Below, piece after piece: positions 1 to 10,129 of a stretch of DNA of 64,000 nucleotides; position 1 is the stretch's first letter, and every line of letters begins with the position of its first letter. A program made the position numbers and the translations under genes. Source of the DNA: Terrimesophilobacter sp963702165. Its GTDB lineage: Bacteria; Actinomycetota; Actinomycetes; Actinomycetales; Microbacteriaceae. Location: positions 1,736,001 to 1,800,000 of the forward strand of contig OY969722.1 of assembly GCA_963702165.1 (NCBI GenBank), given 5' to 3'. The notes under the pieces were generated by a model. It saw only the letters and a program-made list of their open reading frames with translations. It was not told the DNA's origin and made no database searches.

Positions 1-15
1 GTCGGCGTCAGACAT
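1..15 (-). CDS. N-terminus of a gene cut by the window edge
   Basis: Only the first five codons (M-S-D-A-D) are inside the window. The ATG at 15-13 on the minus strand is preceded by an AGGAG six bases upstream, a good ribosome binding site, which is why this is called a start and not chance. The product cannot be named from five residues. Confidence 0.5.
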
Positions 16-215
16 AGAGGTCTCCTGGTGCGGAAGTAAAAGGGGAAGCGGATCAGAATACACCGGCGCGAGCCGCGGTGTCAGCTTTTCTCGCGTTCAG
101 CGGAGGGCGTTCACGAAGACGAACTCACCCCACCGGCAGATCGGCTCCGTACCGGACGCAGTCCCCGCTAGGGGCGCGCCCATCACTGCTCCACGCCTTG
201 CCGCCTCGAGACGAT

Positions 216-527
216 TCACGCGCGCGACCGCACCACGACGCCGAGGGCGGCCACCAGCGCCGAGGCGCCGCCGATCACCCACACCTGCATCGCATGGCCA
301 GCCAAGGCGCTGCGGCAGTCCTCGATTGCGACGCCGACCTGCTGCACGGGGGTGAACATCGTGCCGCACCTGGCGAGGTAGCTTTCGATCCCGCCGATGA
401 CCTCAAGCTCGAGCGTTGCCGCGAACACCGAAACGCACACGCCCAGCGCGCCGACGATGATGGTCCACAATCCGATCGATCGCCACAGTTCTTGGCGCCG
501 TCGCCACTGGGCCGGGGTCAGAGTCAC
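216..527 (-). CDS. Small two-TM membrane protein of unknown function
   Basis: This 103-residue protein has a GTG start. A short basic N-terminus (QWRRRQELWR) is followed by a hydrophobic helix at about residues 17-37. A polar loop of some 40 residues with two cysteines comes next, then a second helix at about 78-98 and a final RSRA. The pattern predicts two membrane spans with both ends in the cytoplasm. There is no Shine-Dalgarno sequence. A TAGATT hexamer lies six bases upstream of the GTG (534-539), so a leaderless transcript is likely. I do not recognise the family; it may be restricted to this lineage. The reading frame and codon pattern favour it over overlapping frames. Confidence 0.6.
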   Translation of the reverse strand: MTLTPAQWRRRQELWRSIGLWTIIVGALGVCVSVFAATLELEVIGGIESYLARCGTMFTPVQQVGVAIEDCRSALAGHAMQVWVIGGASALVAALGVVVRSRA

Positions 528-612
528 GTGCAGAATCTAGCGGATTGGCGATCCTAATTGAGGGATCCCCGCCGACCCGTCACGGCGATCGCGGGGGGCA
601 ACAAGCGCGGTC

Positions 613-654
613 TTGTTATCGATGCGCATGCTCTAACGCACGCATCGATAACAA
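613..654. repeat. TTGTTATC inverted repeat, copy 1
   Basis: Two perfect 14-bp arms (613-626 and 641-654) flank a 14-base loop. The outer eight bases, TTGTTATC/GATAACAA, are the same as in the element at 56265-56306, while the inner arm bases differ but still pair. It lies just past the 3' end of the minus-strand tRNA-Ala, so here it could act as its terminator. No T-run follows the stem. Confidence 0.6.
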
Positions 655-698
655 ACGGCAGCATCGTTAGCGTCTGCCAGCCGGGTGAGCGAAGAATT

Positions 699-774
699 TG
701 GTGGAGCTAAGGGGATTCGAACCCCTGACCTTCTCATTGCGAACGAGACGCGCTACCAACTGCGCCATAGCCCC
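699..774 (-). tRNA. tRNA-Ala (CGC anticodon)
   Basis: The minus strand folds into a full cloverleaf. The 7-bp acceptor stem is GGGGCTA/TAGCTCC with one G-T pair. The D-arm is GCGC/GCGC, the anticodon stem TCTCG/TGAGA has loop TTCGCAA, and the T-arm AGGGG/CCCCT has loop TTCGAAT. Positions 34-36 read CGC, decoding the alanine codon GCG. The 3' CCA is encoded (699-701). The molecule is 73 bases without CCA. The alanine identity pair G3-T70 is present in the acceptor stem. Confidence 0.97.
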
Positions 775-829
775 AAATACTGCGTAGCTACGTTACCACC
801 TCGCGCGGCGCCGTCACCAACGCGCACGA

Positions 830-1726
830 CTACCCGACGGCGCGACGCCTGCTGAGGATCGCATCGAGGTCCGCCACCGGCGCCTCAGCCGTCTCGACGA
901 TGCCCATGCTCGCGAACCGGCTCTTCGGCGCGGATGCTGCGGGCCGGTCGATGCGGGTGACCTTCGGCGACGCCTGCGCCTCACGCAGTGCGCGCTCTGA
1001 CGCGACGATCGCATCCTTGAGCGACTCGGCCGGCTCGAGCGGCATCCGCATCGGCTCCGGCTGGTGCGTCAGGTACAGCGGCTTGGGCAGCGGAATCGGG
1101 GTCCAGCTGCGATCCTGCTGCGGCTGCGCCACCGGCGGCGCCGTCACCGTGCGCTTCAGCTGGCTGACCTGGCGCGCCCCGCGCACGCGCTGCGCCCTGG
1201 CCCGCGCCACCGCCGCCATCTGGTTCAGCATCGCCACCGAGCCAACCCCCACGGCGACCGCCGAACCGAGCACGAGCCAATTCCCGGCGAGCGCCGGCCC
1301 AACACCGAATAGCGCCGTGATCAGCGACACGAATAGCACGAGCGTGGTCAGTCCACGATTGCGACGCAGGCGACGAGCGGATGCCCGGTCACGCGCCGCC
1401 TGGTCCGCACCGGATGCCGCCGCGCTGGCCCGCAGCTCGGCCGCCAACCGCTCGGACTCGGCAGCGCGCCGCGCTTCCGCAGCCGCCTCGGCGGCACGCA
1501 ACACCTTCTGATGGTGCGCGACGGTGCGGGCGGTGGACTCGGCGCGCACCGCATCCGGAACCTCCGCCGTCTCGGCGAGGATCCGCAGCGTCTGCTGCAG
1601 TCGCACCGCGTTGCGCTCGGTCGAGAGGTACTCGCGGCGACGTAGCCAGGTCGGCACCAGGTAGACGAACCAGAGCACGGCGGCGACCGCAATCGCGACA
1701 CTCGAGCCGAGTCCATCAAAGTTCAT
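830..1726 (-). CDS. SepX/GlpR-like cell-division membrane protein
   Basis: This is a 298-residue membrane protein. The N-terminal helix (about residues 8-26) ends in YLVPTWLRRREYLSTER, which matches the start of the actinobacterial SepX (Streptomyces) and GlpR (Corynebacterium) family. A long Ala/Arg/Glu-rich coiled coil (about 60-125) follows, then a hydrophobic pair of helices (about 127-170). The tail is basic and proline-containing and ends DLDAILSRRRAVG. In that family the protein sits at the septum and helps FtsZ-ring stability, GlpR with the MoeA-like partner Glp. The usual neighbours galU and rimJ are present but 8 kb away. The ATG is in a TTAAC context with no strong ribosome site. 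The family assignment rests on the N-terminal motif and is moderately sure. The 236 bases upstream hold no gene I can support. Confidence 0.7.
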   Translation of the reverse strand: MNFDGLGSSVAIAVAAVLWFVYLVPTWLRRREYLSTERNAVRLQQTLRILAETAEVPDAVRAESTARTVAHHQKVLRAAEAAAEARRAAESERLAAELRASAAASGADQAARDRASARRLRRNRGLTTLVLFVSLITALFGVGPALAGNWLVLGSAVAVGVGSVAMLNQMAAVARARAQRVRGARQVSQLKRTVTAPPVAQPQQDRSWTPIPLPKPLYLTHQPEPMRMPLEPAESLKDAIVASERALREAQASPKVTRIDRPAASAPKSRFASMGIVETAEAPVADLDAILSRRRAVG

Positions 1727-1962
1727 GGCGTTAACCGTACGAGTGCGGGGCCTCGGTCGAAGGTTCGGCGCGCCGGTGCAATGCGCGCCACGCCGTGTGT
1801 CTGGTGAGAAACGCGCCCGTTTCGGACATCCGCGACCGGTGCGCCGGGTGCCGATGTCCGGAAACCGCGCGCAGGACCGCTCAGGTGGTCTACAGCACTA
1901 GTCCTCAACACGGCCGCAAGGTCAATCAGGCGCGGTGCGGATGTCCAGCAAGCCGAGCGGCG

Positions 1963-2667
1963 TCAGCCCACGAGCACATCCAGCGCGATGTTCGGGCAGT
2001 GGAACCGCTCGAACGCGGCGAGGTCGTCGCCGGTGATCCGGTCCCCGGTCTCGTGCCGCGGGTTGGTCGAGATGACAACCCGGCCGACGCCATTGATGAT
2101 CGAGAAGTCCCCGCCGAGAGCGGCCAGCTGCGGCGTCAGATCCCGCTCGACCCGGTCGATCAGCAGGTCCAGCGCGGCGACGCCGGCGAACTCCCCGTCG
2201 ATCATCACCGGGGCGGCAACGGTGATGGTGTACTCGTCGCTGCACAGGTAGTCGACGTACGGCCCGGCGACATGCGTCTCGCCGGTCGCGAGCGGCACCC
2301 GGTACCACTCAAGCTCGCTGTAGTCGATGTGCTCCTTGTTCACCGACTGGCTCGCGAGCACCAGCTTGGTGCGCGCGGCACCCTGCCACCAGGCGAGGTG
2401 GCTGCGGGCATCGGCGAGTGAGTCGAGGGCGGCGACGAACCCGGTGCCGTAGATCGGCAGCTCAATCGAGTCGAACGTGCGCCACGCGTACGGCGCGACC
2501 AGCGCATCCAGGGCATCGCTCGTGACCGGGCCGCGGCGGTGCGCTGCCGCGAGGTCCGCGGCGAGCAGGTCTTTCCACGACGCAAGGGCGTCGAGTGCGC
2601 GACCGAAGTACTCGGAGACGACATCAACCGGCGCTGCGGTGACCGAAGTGGGGGCAGTCGAACTCAA
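1963..2667 (-). CDS. Cache-domain protein, apparently cytoplasmic
   Basis: This 234-residue protein has a helical N-terminal half followed by a PAS/Cache-like core. Typical segments are GPYVDYLCSDEYTITVAAPV, then DGEFAGVAALDLLID and DFSIINGVGRVVIST. Cache domains usually sense small ligands outside the cell, but no signal peptide or membrane helix is visible here. It starts with TTG, its T overlapping the stop of the upstream GntR regulator (TTGA), with AGAGAGGA upstream, so the two are translationally coupled. The likely role is ligand sensing or an accessory to the regulator of the adjacent ABC importer and amidase. That role is inferred from position; the fold call is fairly secure. Confidence 0.7.
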   Translation of the reverse strand: MSSTAPTSVTAAPVDVVSEYFGRALDALASWKDLLAADLAAAHRRGPVTSDALDALVAPYAWRTFDSIELPIYGTGFVAALDSLADARSHLAWWQGAARTKLVLASQSVNKEHIDYSELEWYRVPLATGETHVAGPYVDYLCSDEYTITVAAPVMIDGEFAGVAALDLLIDRVERDLTPQLAALGGDFSIINGVGRVVISTNPRHETGDRITGDDLAAFERFHCPNIALDVLVG

Positions 2668-3548
2668 CGGCCTGTCCTCTCTGACAGGGAACTTGACGAA
2701 ATGCCGACGCCGTCGGCGCCCCCGGACGCATCCGCCCCGAGCGTCGCACGGTAGTCGATCAGCCAGTCTAAGACGAAGCGCAGCTCGGTTCGCAGGCCCC
2801 GAGCGGCGGCGCCCTCATCGCCGGCCGCGACCGCGTCCAGGATCTCCAGGTTCCGCCGGCGGCTCGTGGCCCGGGCATCCGGATCCGTGTCGACGAGCGC
2901 GAGATAGGGCGAAAGCTCTGCCTGCAGCCGCATCTGCTCCTGGGTGAGCCGCGCCGACTGGCTGAGCGCGGCCAGCTCCACCTGGGCGTCGTCGGATGCG
3001 CGGCGCCAGGCGGCGAGGTCGCTGTCGTCCACGCGCTCCAGTCGGGCACGGATGAACTGCACCTCGCTGGCGTCGGCACGGCGGGCGGCGAGGGCGACGC
3101 TGGCAACCGTGATTGCTTGGTAGTGCGCGGCCGCGTCGCGCAGCCCGACCAGCGACGTCTCGCGCAAGCGGTCCTTCGCGAACACCGTCGGGTCGGCCGA
3201 CTCGGTGACGAAGCTTCCCCCGTTGCGGCCGCGTCGGGTGACGATGAGGCCACGCTCACGCAACGCGAACAGCGCCTCCCGCGCGGTTGCCGGCGCGACG
3301 CCGAACAGCTGTGCCAGCTCGGTCTCTGCCGGCAGCCGCTCTCCCGCCGGGAGCACCCCGCCCATGATCGCGTCGGCGATGCGACGTTCAACCAGAGTGG
3401 CTCGCCCGTCATCCCCGATCGGCCGGAACACCGCCTTGTGCAGGCGTGTCGGACGCCCGGAGCGCGGATGTTCAACGGGGCGTGGCGGCACAGACCCATT
3501 GTCCTGCATACCGGCGCGCTCAGGTGCCCTTGCGCTTGCTGGCGCCAT
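2664..3548 (-). CDS. GntR-family (FCD/FadR-type) transcriptional regulator
   Basis: The N-terminal winged helix-turn-helix reads ERRIADAIMGGVLPAGERLP, then ETELAQLFGVAPATAREALF and a wing RRGRNGGSFV. An all-helical C-terminal domain follows, as in FCD effector domains. From the ATG at 3548, which has GGAG six bases upstream, it is 294 residues. A longer frame from TTG at 3602 exists but would run close to the palindrome at 3611-3628. It is divergent from the ABC importer genes and coupled to the cache-domain gene. It probably represses or activates the transporter-amidase operon in response to a carboxylate or amide. The effector is not predictable from sequence. Confidence 0.85.
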   Translation of the reverse strand: MAPASARAPERAGMQDNGSVPPRPVEHPRSGRPTRLHKAVFRPIGDDGRATLVERRIADAIMGGVLPAGERLPAETELAQLFGVAPATAREALFALRERGLIVTRRGRNGGSFVTESADPTVFAKDRLRETSLVGLRDAAAHYQAITVASVALAARRADASEVQFIRARLERVDDSDLAAWRRASDDAQVELAALSQSARLTQEQMRLQAELSPYLALVDTDPDARATSRRRNLEILDAVAAGDEGAAARGLRTELRFVLDWLIDYRATLGADASGGADGVGISSSSLSERTGR

Positions 3549-3610
3549 CGTTTCTCCGCAGTTTCGCCTGCCGCGGCCGGACAAGTTGCGGCCGCCTTGC
3601 AATCAAAGAT

Positions 3611-3628
3611 ATAAAACTATAGCTTTAT
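3611..3628. promoter_or_regulatory. Candidate GntR operator palindrome
   Basis: This is an 18-bp near-perfect palindrome, ATAAAACTATAGCTTTAT (centre CTATAG, one mismatched pair), in the 120-bp gap between the divergent GntR gene and the ABC operon. It is markedly AT-rich compared with its surroundings. Its location and symmetry suit the operator of a dimeric GntR/FCD protein and it may overlap both promoters. Confidence 0.55.
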
Positions 3629-3668
3629 CGCAATCACCGCCCAATGATGTTCGGAGGAGTCCGACGGT

Positions 3669-4745
<1,077 letters not shown>

Positions 4746-4795
4746 TCAATCTTTTTCATCACCATGCACCACCCCACCAAGGAGGGAATCACCAC

Positions 4796-5980
4796 ATGAA
4801 GAAACAGAAGCCAGCGCTTCTGGCAGTGGCAGCAGCGGCGTCGCTGCTGCTTGCCGCCTGTACGTCGCCCACCGGCCCCGGCACATCCGCCGACGGTGCA
4901 CTCGTCATCGACGTGCCCGATGTGCCGATGCTGCAGGAGCTGGGCGAACCGGAAGACCACGTCGACATCGTCGCGTGGAGCGGCTTTGTCGAGCCGGCCT
5001 GGACCGACCAGTTCACCGAGGACACCGGATGCGTCGTCAACCGGCGCGTCGCAGGCACCAGCGACGAGATGGTCACGCTGATGCGCACCGGCGACTACGA
5101 CCTGGTCTCCGCATCCGGCGACGCGAGCCTGCGCCTGATCGCGGGTGGCGATGTTGCCCCGATCAACAGCAAGCTGATCCCGAACTTCGGCGACGACATC
5201 GTCCCCGGAATGAAGGGCCAGATCTACGACACGATCAACGGCAAGTCCTACGGTGTGCCGATCGGTCGCGGCGCGAACATCCTGCAGTACAACACGGATG
5301 TCGTCACCGAGACCCCGACCAGCTGGGATGTCGTCTGGGAGAAGGACAGCCCGTACGCCGGCCAGATCATCGCCTACGACGCACCGATCTACATCGCCGA
5401 CGCCGCTGTCTATCTGATGGCGCACCAGCCGGATCTCGGCATCACCAACCCGTACGCGCTCGACGACAAGCAACTCGCCGCAGCGGTCGACCTGCTGAAG
5501 AAGCAGAACTCGATCCTCTCCGAGTACTGGGCCGACCCGGTCGCCCAGATCACGTCGTTCGCGGGCGGCACCACCGTCGTCGGCACCTCGTGGGAGATCC
5601 TGCGCAAGCTCAGCGCCGACGACCGCCTGCAGGGCACGCTGCCCGAAGAGGGCTCGACCGGATGGTCGGACGCGTGGATGATCTCCGCCAAGTCCGAGTC
5701 GCCGAACTGCGCCTACCTCTGGATGGACTACACCAGCCAGCCCGAGGTGAACGGTGCCATCGCGATGAACTTCGGCATGGCCCCCGCCAACGGCGCGTTC
5801 TGCGAGACCAGTTCCGAAGCAGCCTCGCACTGCGAGGAGTTCCACGCGCTGGACGAGGACTACTTCGACAAGGTGTGGTTCTGGACCACCCCGATCGAGC
5901 AGTGCATCGACGGCCGCAAGGACGTGAAGTGCACCAACTTCCAGGAGTGGACCAACGCCTGGTTGACCGTCAAGGGCTGA
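4796..5980 (+). CDS. Extracellular solute-binding lipoprotein, PotD/PotF-like
   Basis: The 394-residue precursor has a lipoprotein signal: basic MKKQK, a hydrophobic core, and the lipobox LLAAC with Cys22 as the lipidation site. The mature part is a periplasmic-binding-protein fold of the spermidine/putrescine type, with motifs such as DIVAWSGFVEPAW, SYGVPIGRGANILQYN and SEYWADPVAQITSFAGG. Four additional cysteines near the C-terminus may form disulphides. AGGAGGG precedes the ATG. It delivers substrate to the two permeases downstream. A strong hairpin follows at 5997-6026, which may let this gene be expressed more highly than the permeases. Confidence 0.9.
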   Translation: MKKQKPALLAVAAAASLLLAACTSPTGPGTSADGALVIDVPDVPMLQELGEPEDHVDIVAWSGFVEPAWTDQFTEDTGCVVNRRVAGTSDEMVTLMRTGDYDLVSASGDASLRLIAGGDVAPINSKLIPNFGDDIVPGMKGQIYDTINGKSYGVPIGRGANILQYNTDVVTETPTSWDVVWEKDSPYAGQIIAYDAPIYIADAAVYLMAHQPDLGITNPYALDDKQLAAAVDLLKKQNSILSEYWADPVAQITSFAGGTTVVGTSWEILRKLSADDRLQGTLPEEGSTGWSDAWMISAKSESPNCAYLWMDYTSQPEVNGAIAMNFGMAPANGAFCETSSEAASHCEEFHALDEDYFDKVWFWTTPIEQCIDGRKDVKCTNFQEWTNAWLTVKG

Positions 5981-5996
5981 TAGCGCCCTGACATTC

Positions 5997-6026
5997 GGGG
6001 CGGGACTCGCACACGGGTCCCGCCCC
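5997..6026 (+). terminator. Hairpin between binding-protein and permease genes
   Basis: This is a perfect 10-bp stem, GGGGCGGGAC/GTCCCGCCCC, with a 10-base loop, 17 bases after the binding-protein stop and 36 bases before the next start. There is no U-tract. It is more likely an attenuator or an mRNA-stabilising structure that raises binding-protein yield than a full terminator. Confidence 0.65.
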
Positions 6027-6061
6027 ACCACCCCCACCGACCCGATGACGAAGGACGCATC

Positions 6062-6934
6062 GTGACCACGACCCGTGACAGCAAGCCGATCTCGACGCTG
6101 CTGTATCGACGCCCGAAGCTGCGACTCGCCGGTCTGCTGGCGCTGCCGATGGCGTGGCTGATCGGCCTCTACATCACCTCCCTGGCGTTGCTTCTGGTGA
6201 CGGCGTTCTGGTTCATCGACCCGTTCACCTCGAAGGTCAAGCCCGGCTTCACCTTCGACAACTTCCTGCTCGTGTTCAGCGAGCCTGCCTACATCTCCAC
6301 TTCGCTGCGCACCCTGGGCATCGCGCTCGCGGTCACCCTGATCAGTGCGGCGTTCGCGGTGCCGCTGGGCATCTTCATGGCGAAGATCGCCAGCCCGTGG
6401 CTGCGCGGCTTCCTCGCTATCGCGATCACCCTCCCGCTCTGGGCGGGCTACCTGGTGAAGGTGCTCGCGATGCGGGTCACCTTCACCGAGAACGGCCTGT
6501 TCAACTGGCTGCTCGACCCGCTCGGCATCAGCGGGCCGGGTTTCAGCATCACCACGGTGGTGCTCACCCTCACCTACCTGTGGTTCCCATACATGGCGCT
6601 GCCGGTGTACACCGCCATCCGGCAGATCCCCGTCAACCTGTTCGACGCATCCGCCGACCTGGGCGCCAAGGGCTGGACCACCGTACGCACCGTGGTGCTG
6701 CCGCTGCTCGCCCCCGCCCTGATCGCCGGTTCGATCTTCACCTTCTCGCTCAGCCTCGGCGACTACATCGCCGCGCGCTTCGTGGGCGGGTCGACGCAGA
6801 TGATCGGCAGCATCATCGCTTCCAACATCAACCTGAATCCGCCGATCGCGGCCGCCTTCTCGGTCGTGCCGATCGCGTTCGTCGTCATCTACCTGCTCGT
6901 CACGCGCCGCACCGGCGCCCTGGAACGGATGTAG
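6062..6934 (+). CDS. ABC transporter permease, PotB type
   Basis: This 290-residue integral membrane protein has a GTG start (GAAGGA upstream) and about six membrane helices. The permease-ATPase coupling (EAA) loop reads DASADLGAKGWTTVRTVVLP, as in BPD_transp_1 proteins. It forms the channel with the permease encoded nine bases downstream and is driven by the ATPase at 3669. Length and topology are normal for PotB-like subunits. Confidence 0.9.
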   Translation: MTTTRDSKPISTLLYRRPKLRLAGLLALPMAWLIGLYITSLALLLVTAFWFIDPFTSKVKPGFTFDNFLLVFSEPAYISTSLRTLGIALAVTLISAAFAVPLGIFMAKIASPWLRGFLAIAITLPLWAGYLVKVLAMRVTFTENGLFNWLLDPLGISGPGFSITTVVLTLTYLWFPYMALPVYTAIRQIPVNLFDASADLGAKGWTTVRTVVLPLLAPALIAGSIFTFSLSLGDYIAARFVGGSTQMIGSIIASNINLNPPIAAAFSVVPIAFVVIYLLVTRRTGALERM

Positions 6935-6943
6935 GAGCCCGCC

Positions 6944-7756
6944 ATGCTCAGACTCACCCGCGGAGCACGCATCAGCCTTGGGGTTGTCGTCGCGATCGTG
7001 CTCGCCTTCATGTACGTGCCACTGCTGCTGGTCATGCTGAACTCGTTCAACGCGCGGCGGGTGTCAACCTGGCCGGTCACCGACTTCTCGCTGCAGTGGT
7101 GGGGCAACGCGTTCACCAACGAGGCACTGTGGACCGCTGTGCGCAACTCGGTCGTCGTCGGCCTCGGCGCGACCACGATCGCACTGGTCCTCGGCACGCT
7201 CGCCGCGTTCGCACTGCAGCGCTTCAGCTTCTTCGGCAAGCAGACCGCCAACCTGCTCATCGTGCTGCCCATCGCACTGCCGGGCGTCGTCACCGGTGTC
7301 GCCTTCAGCAACACCTACAACAACGTGCTCGAGCCGGCCGGCATCCACATCGGCTATTTCGGGCTGATCGTCGCGCACGCGACCTTCTGCATCGTCATGG
7401 TGTTCAACAACGTGTTCGCCAGGCTGCGCCGGATGAACCCGAGCATGGAGGAAGCGTCGGCGGACCTCGGCGCGAGCCTCTGGCAGACGCTGCGCATGGT
7501 GACCTTCCCGCAGTTCCGCACCTCATTCGTCGCGGGCGCGCTGCTGGCCTTTGCGCTGAGCTTCGACGAGGTCGTGGTCACCATCTTCACCGCCCCACCC
7601 GGCGTCGACACGCTCCCGCTGTGGATCATGAACCAGATGGGCCGCCCGAACGAGGCGAGCGTCGTGAACGTCATCGCGACGGTGCTCATCCTGCTCTCCT
7701 TCATCCCGGTCTACGTGTCGCAGCGGCTCACCCGTGCGGAGGAAGAAGAACGGTAG
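6944..7756 (+). CDS. ABC transporter permease, PotC type
   Basis: This 270-residue second channel subunit has six predicted helices and the EAA loop EEASADLGASLWQTLRMVTF. It starts nine bases after the first permease, so the pair is co-translated. Its C-terminal helix ends in a charged tail (RAEEEER). A TAGGCT hexamer immediately after the stop (7754-7759) may give the amidase its own promoter. Confidence 0.9.
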   Translation: MLRLTRGARISLGVVVAIVLAFMYVPLLLVMLNSFNARRVSTWPVTDFSLQWWGNAFTNEALWTAVRNSVVVGLGATTIALVLGTLAAFALQRFSFFGKQTANLLIVLPIALPGVVTGVAFSNTYNNVLEPAGIHIGYFGLIVAHATFCIVMVFNNVFARLRRMNPSMEEASADLGASLWQTLRMVTFPQFRTSFVAGALLAFALSFDEVVVTIFTAPPGVDTLPLWIMNQMGRPNEASVVNVIATVLILLSFIPVYVSQRLTRAEEEER

Positions 7757-7767
7757 GCTCCGGCGAC

Positions 7768-9481
7768 ATGGCCCGCATCCCGCTCGTCGAAACGCCGATC
7801 GGCACGCTGGCCCGCGCCCTCTCGTCGGGCGAGCTGACCGCGGTCTCTCTCGTGCAGGGCTACCTCGACCGCATCGCCGCTTTCGATGCCGCCGGGCCGC
7901 GACTGAACTCGGTCGTCGTGGCGAATCCGGATGCGATCGCCGAGGCGTCCGCGTCGGATGAACGTCGAGCCGAGGGCGAGTCGCTCGGCCCGCTCGATGG
8001 CATCCCGTATGTCGCGAAGGACTCGTTCATGGTGCGCGGCCTGACCGTCGCATCCGGCTCCCCCGCGTTCGCCGACCTCATCGCCCAGCACGACGCCTTC
8101 ACCATTGAACGGCTGCGCGCGGCCGGGGCGATCTGCCTCGGCCTCACCAACATGCCGCCGATGGCCAACGGCGGCATGCAGCGCGGACTGTATGGCAGGG
8201 CCGAGAGCCCGTACAGCGCCGCCTGGCTGACCGCGCCGTTCGGCTCCGGCTCATCCAACGGGTCGGGCACCGCCACGGCCGCCGCATTCGCGGCATTCGC
8301 GCTCGGCGAGGAGACCTGGTCCAGCGGTCGCGGCCCCGCCTCGAACAACGGGCTGTGCGCCTACACCCCATCGCGCGGCGTGATCTCGGTGCGCGGCAAC
8401 TGGCCGCTTGTGCCCACCATGGACGTCGTCGTGCCGTACACCCGCACCATGGACGAGCTGCTGCTGGTGCTCGATACGGTCGTCGCCGACGACTCGCAGA
8501 CCCGCGGCGACTTCTGGCGCGTCCAGCCGTGGGTGCCGATCCCGCAGGCATCGGAGGTGCGGCCCGCCGCCTACCCTGACCTCGCCGACCCGGAGGCCTT
8601 GCGCGGCGCGCGGCTGGGCATCCCGCGCATGTACATCGGCGGCGAGCCCGACAGCGACGACCCGATCGCCACCCGCCCGAGCGTGATCGCCCAGTGGGAG
8701 AAGGCACGCCGTGACCTGGAAGCCGCGGGCGCCACGGTGATCGAGGTCGACTTCCCGGTGGTCACGAACTACGAGTCCCGCGGGCGGGCCGACGATCGCA
8801 GCATGGTCGCGCGCGGCCTCGTCCCGCCGAGCTTCGCCGAGCATGAGCTGTGGGAGCTGTCGATGTGGGGCTGGGACGAGTTCCTGCAGGCCAACGGCGA
8901 CCCGCACCTGAACCGGCTGGTCGACGTCGTGCCCGAGCTCATCGAACCGGTCCCGCCGGGCGCGCTGCCCGGCCGGTACGATGACCACCTCAGCCGATTC
9001 GCCCCGGACGACGTCGACCTCGCCGAGTACGTGCACCGCGCCCGCCGCGACGGCATCCCGGCGCTGGCCGACATCCCGGACATCGCCGCGGGGCTGCGCG
9101 GCCTCGAGCAGACCCGGCGGACTCGACTTCGAAGACTGGCTGGACGAGTGGGGACTCGACGCGGTCGTGTTCCCGGCGGTCGCCGACGTCGGACCGGCGG
9201 ATGCCGACACCAACCCGGCCTCGGCAGAGCTGGCGTGGCGCAACGGCACCTGGGTCGCCAACGGCAACCTGGTGCCGCGGCACCTGGGCATCCCCACCGT
9301 GCAGGTCCCGATGGGGCTGATGGCCGACATCCGGATGCCGATCGGCCTGACCTTCGCCGGCCGCGCCTACGACGACAGCCGGCTGCTCGGCCTCGGCTTT
9401 GCGTTCGAGCGAGCGGCGAACCGGCCCGGGTCGGCGCTCGGCGTCACCCGCGTGCCGCCGCCACGCACCCCGGAGCTCTAG
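7768..9481 (+). pseudogene. Amidase-signature family enzyme, one frameshift
   Basis: Amidase-signature enzymes hydrolyse C-N amide bonds with a Lys-cisSer-Ser triad. The Lys is visible in GIPYVAKDSF, a Gly/Ser-rich loop in GSGSSNGSGTATAAA, and the candidate nucleophile in ETWSSGRGPAS. From the ATG at 7768 the frame runs to about 9115. The remaining 120 residues (GLDFEDWLDEWGLDAVVFPA to RVPPPRTPEL) are in the next frame; skipping one base between 9109 and 9121 rejoins them. Together they give a normal-length enzyme of about 570 residues. There are no internal stops elsewhere, so the break is either recent or a base-calling error. The gene is the last of the importer operon and its stop overlaps the stop of rimJ by a few bases on the other strand. 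The substrate is unknown. Confidence 0.85.
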
Positions 9482-10125
9482 TCCGCGACGTGCTGGGCGG
9501 CGGCTGCCCGCAGGTCGGCATCCGGCACCCGGGCGGCATCCGCCGGCACCTTGCCGTTCAGCCAGCGGCTGAGCACGCCCGTCGGCACCTCCTCCGCCAC
9601 CAGCGCGAAGCAGAAGTGGTCGCGCCAATCGCCGTCGATGTGGATGTAGCGCCGGCGCAGCCCCTCATAGCGGAAGCCGAGCTTCTGCACGACCCGCAAG
9701 CTGGGCTCGTTCTCCGGCCGGATGCAGATCTCGATGCGGTGCAGGCCGAGCTGGAAGAAGCAGTAATCGGTCGCGAGGGCCACCGAGGTGGGCGTCACCG
9801 CCTTGCCTGCGAACTTCTCCGACACCCAGTAGCCGATCGTCGCCGACGACACCGACCCCCACTGGATCGAGGACACGTTCAGCTGCCCAGCGAAGTGCCC
9901 GTCGTACTCCATCACGAACGGCAGGCCAAGGCCGGCCCGCGCGTGGGCGAGCAGGTTACGGATGCTTCCGCGCACGTCGAAGCTGCCGATGCCGTGCGGG
10001 CTGGTCGCCTCCCACTTGCGCAGCCAGCCGCGGTTGTCGAGCAACTCCCGCTCCATCCGGCGCGTGTCGCGCAGCCGAATCGGCCGAATCGTGATCGGCC
10101 CCTCAGAGAGAGTCGGGATGCTCAC
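9478..10125 (-). CDS. RimJ-like GNAT N-acetyltransferase
   Basis: This 215-residue GNAT enzyme belongs to the group that acetylates protein N-termini such as ribosomal protein S5. Visible are the acetyl-CoA binding strand and loop (VSEKFAGKAVTPTSVALATDY), HRIEICIRPENEPSLRVVQK with the conserved N-x-S, and GFRYEGLRRRYIHIDGDWRD typical of RimJ. The GTG start lies four bases after the galU stop, so the two are one transcript. In related actinobacteria rimJ stands in a cluster with galU, a moeA/glp-type gene and sepX/glpR. The moeA/glp gene is absent here. Confidence 0.85.
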   Translation of the reverse strand: MSIPTLSEGPITIRPIRLRDTRRMERELLDNRGWLRKWEATSPHGIGSFDVRGSIRNLLAHARAGLGLPFVMEYDGHFAGQLNVSSIQWGSVSSATIGYWVSEKFAGKAVTPTSVALATDYCFFQLGLHRIEICIRPENEPSLRVVQKLGFRYEGLRRRYIHIDGDWRDHFCFALVAEEVPTGVLSRWLNGKVPADAARVPDADLRAAAAQHVAD

Positions 10126-10129
10126 CGCA

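Noticed and set aside
21..527. Plus-strand open frame of 159 codons at 78-557
   Set aside because: It has no family signature and overlaps a minus-strand two-helix membrane protein with a fitting -10 element.
9478..9481. Amidase-rimJ overlap as a fusion or recombination scar
   Set aside because: Convergent stops overlapping by a few bases are common; no repeat or motif marks a junction.
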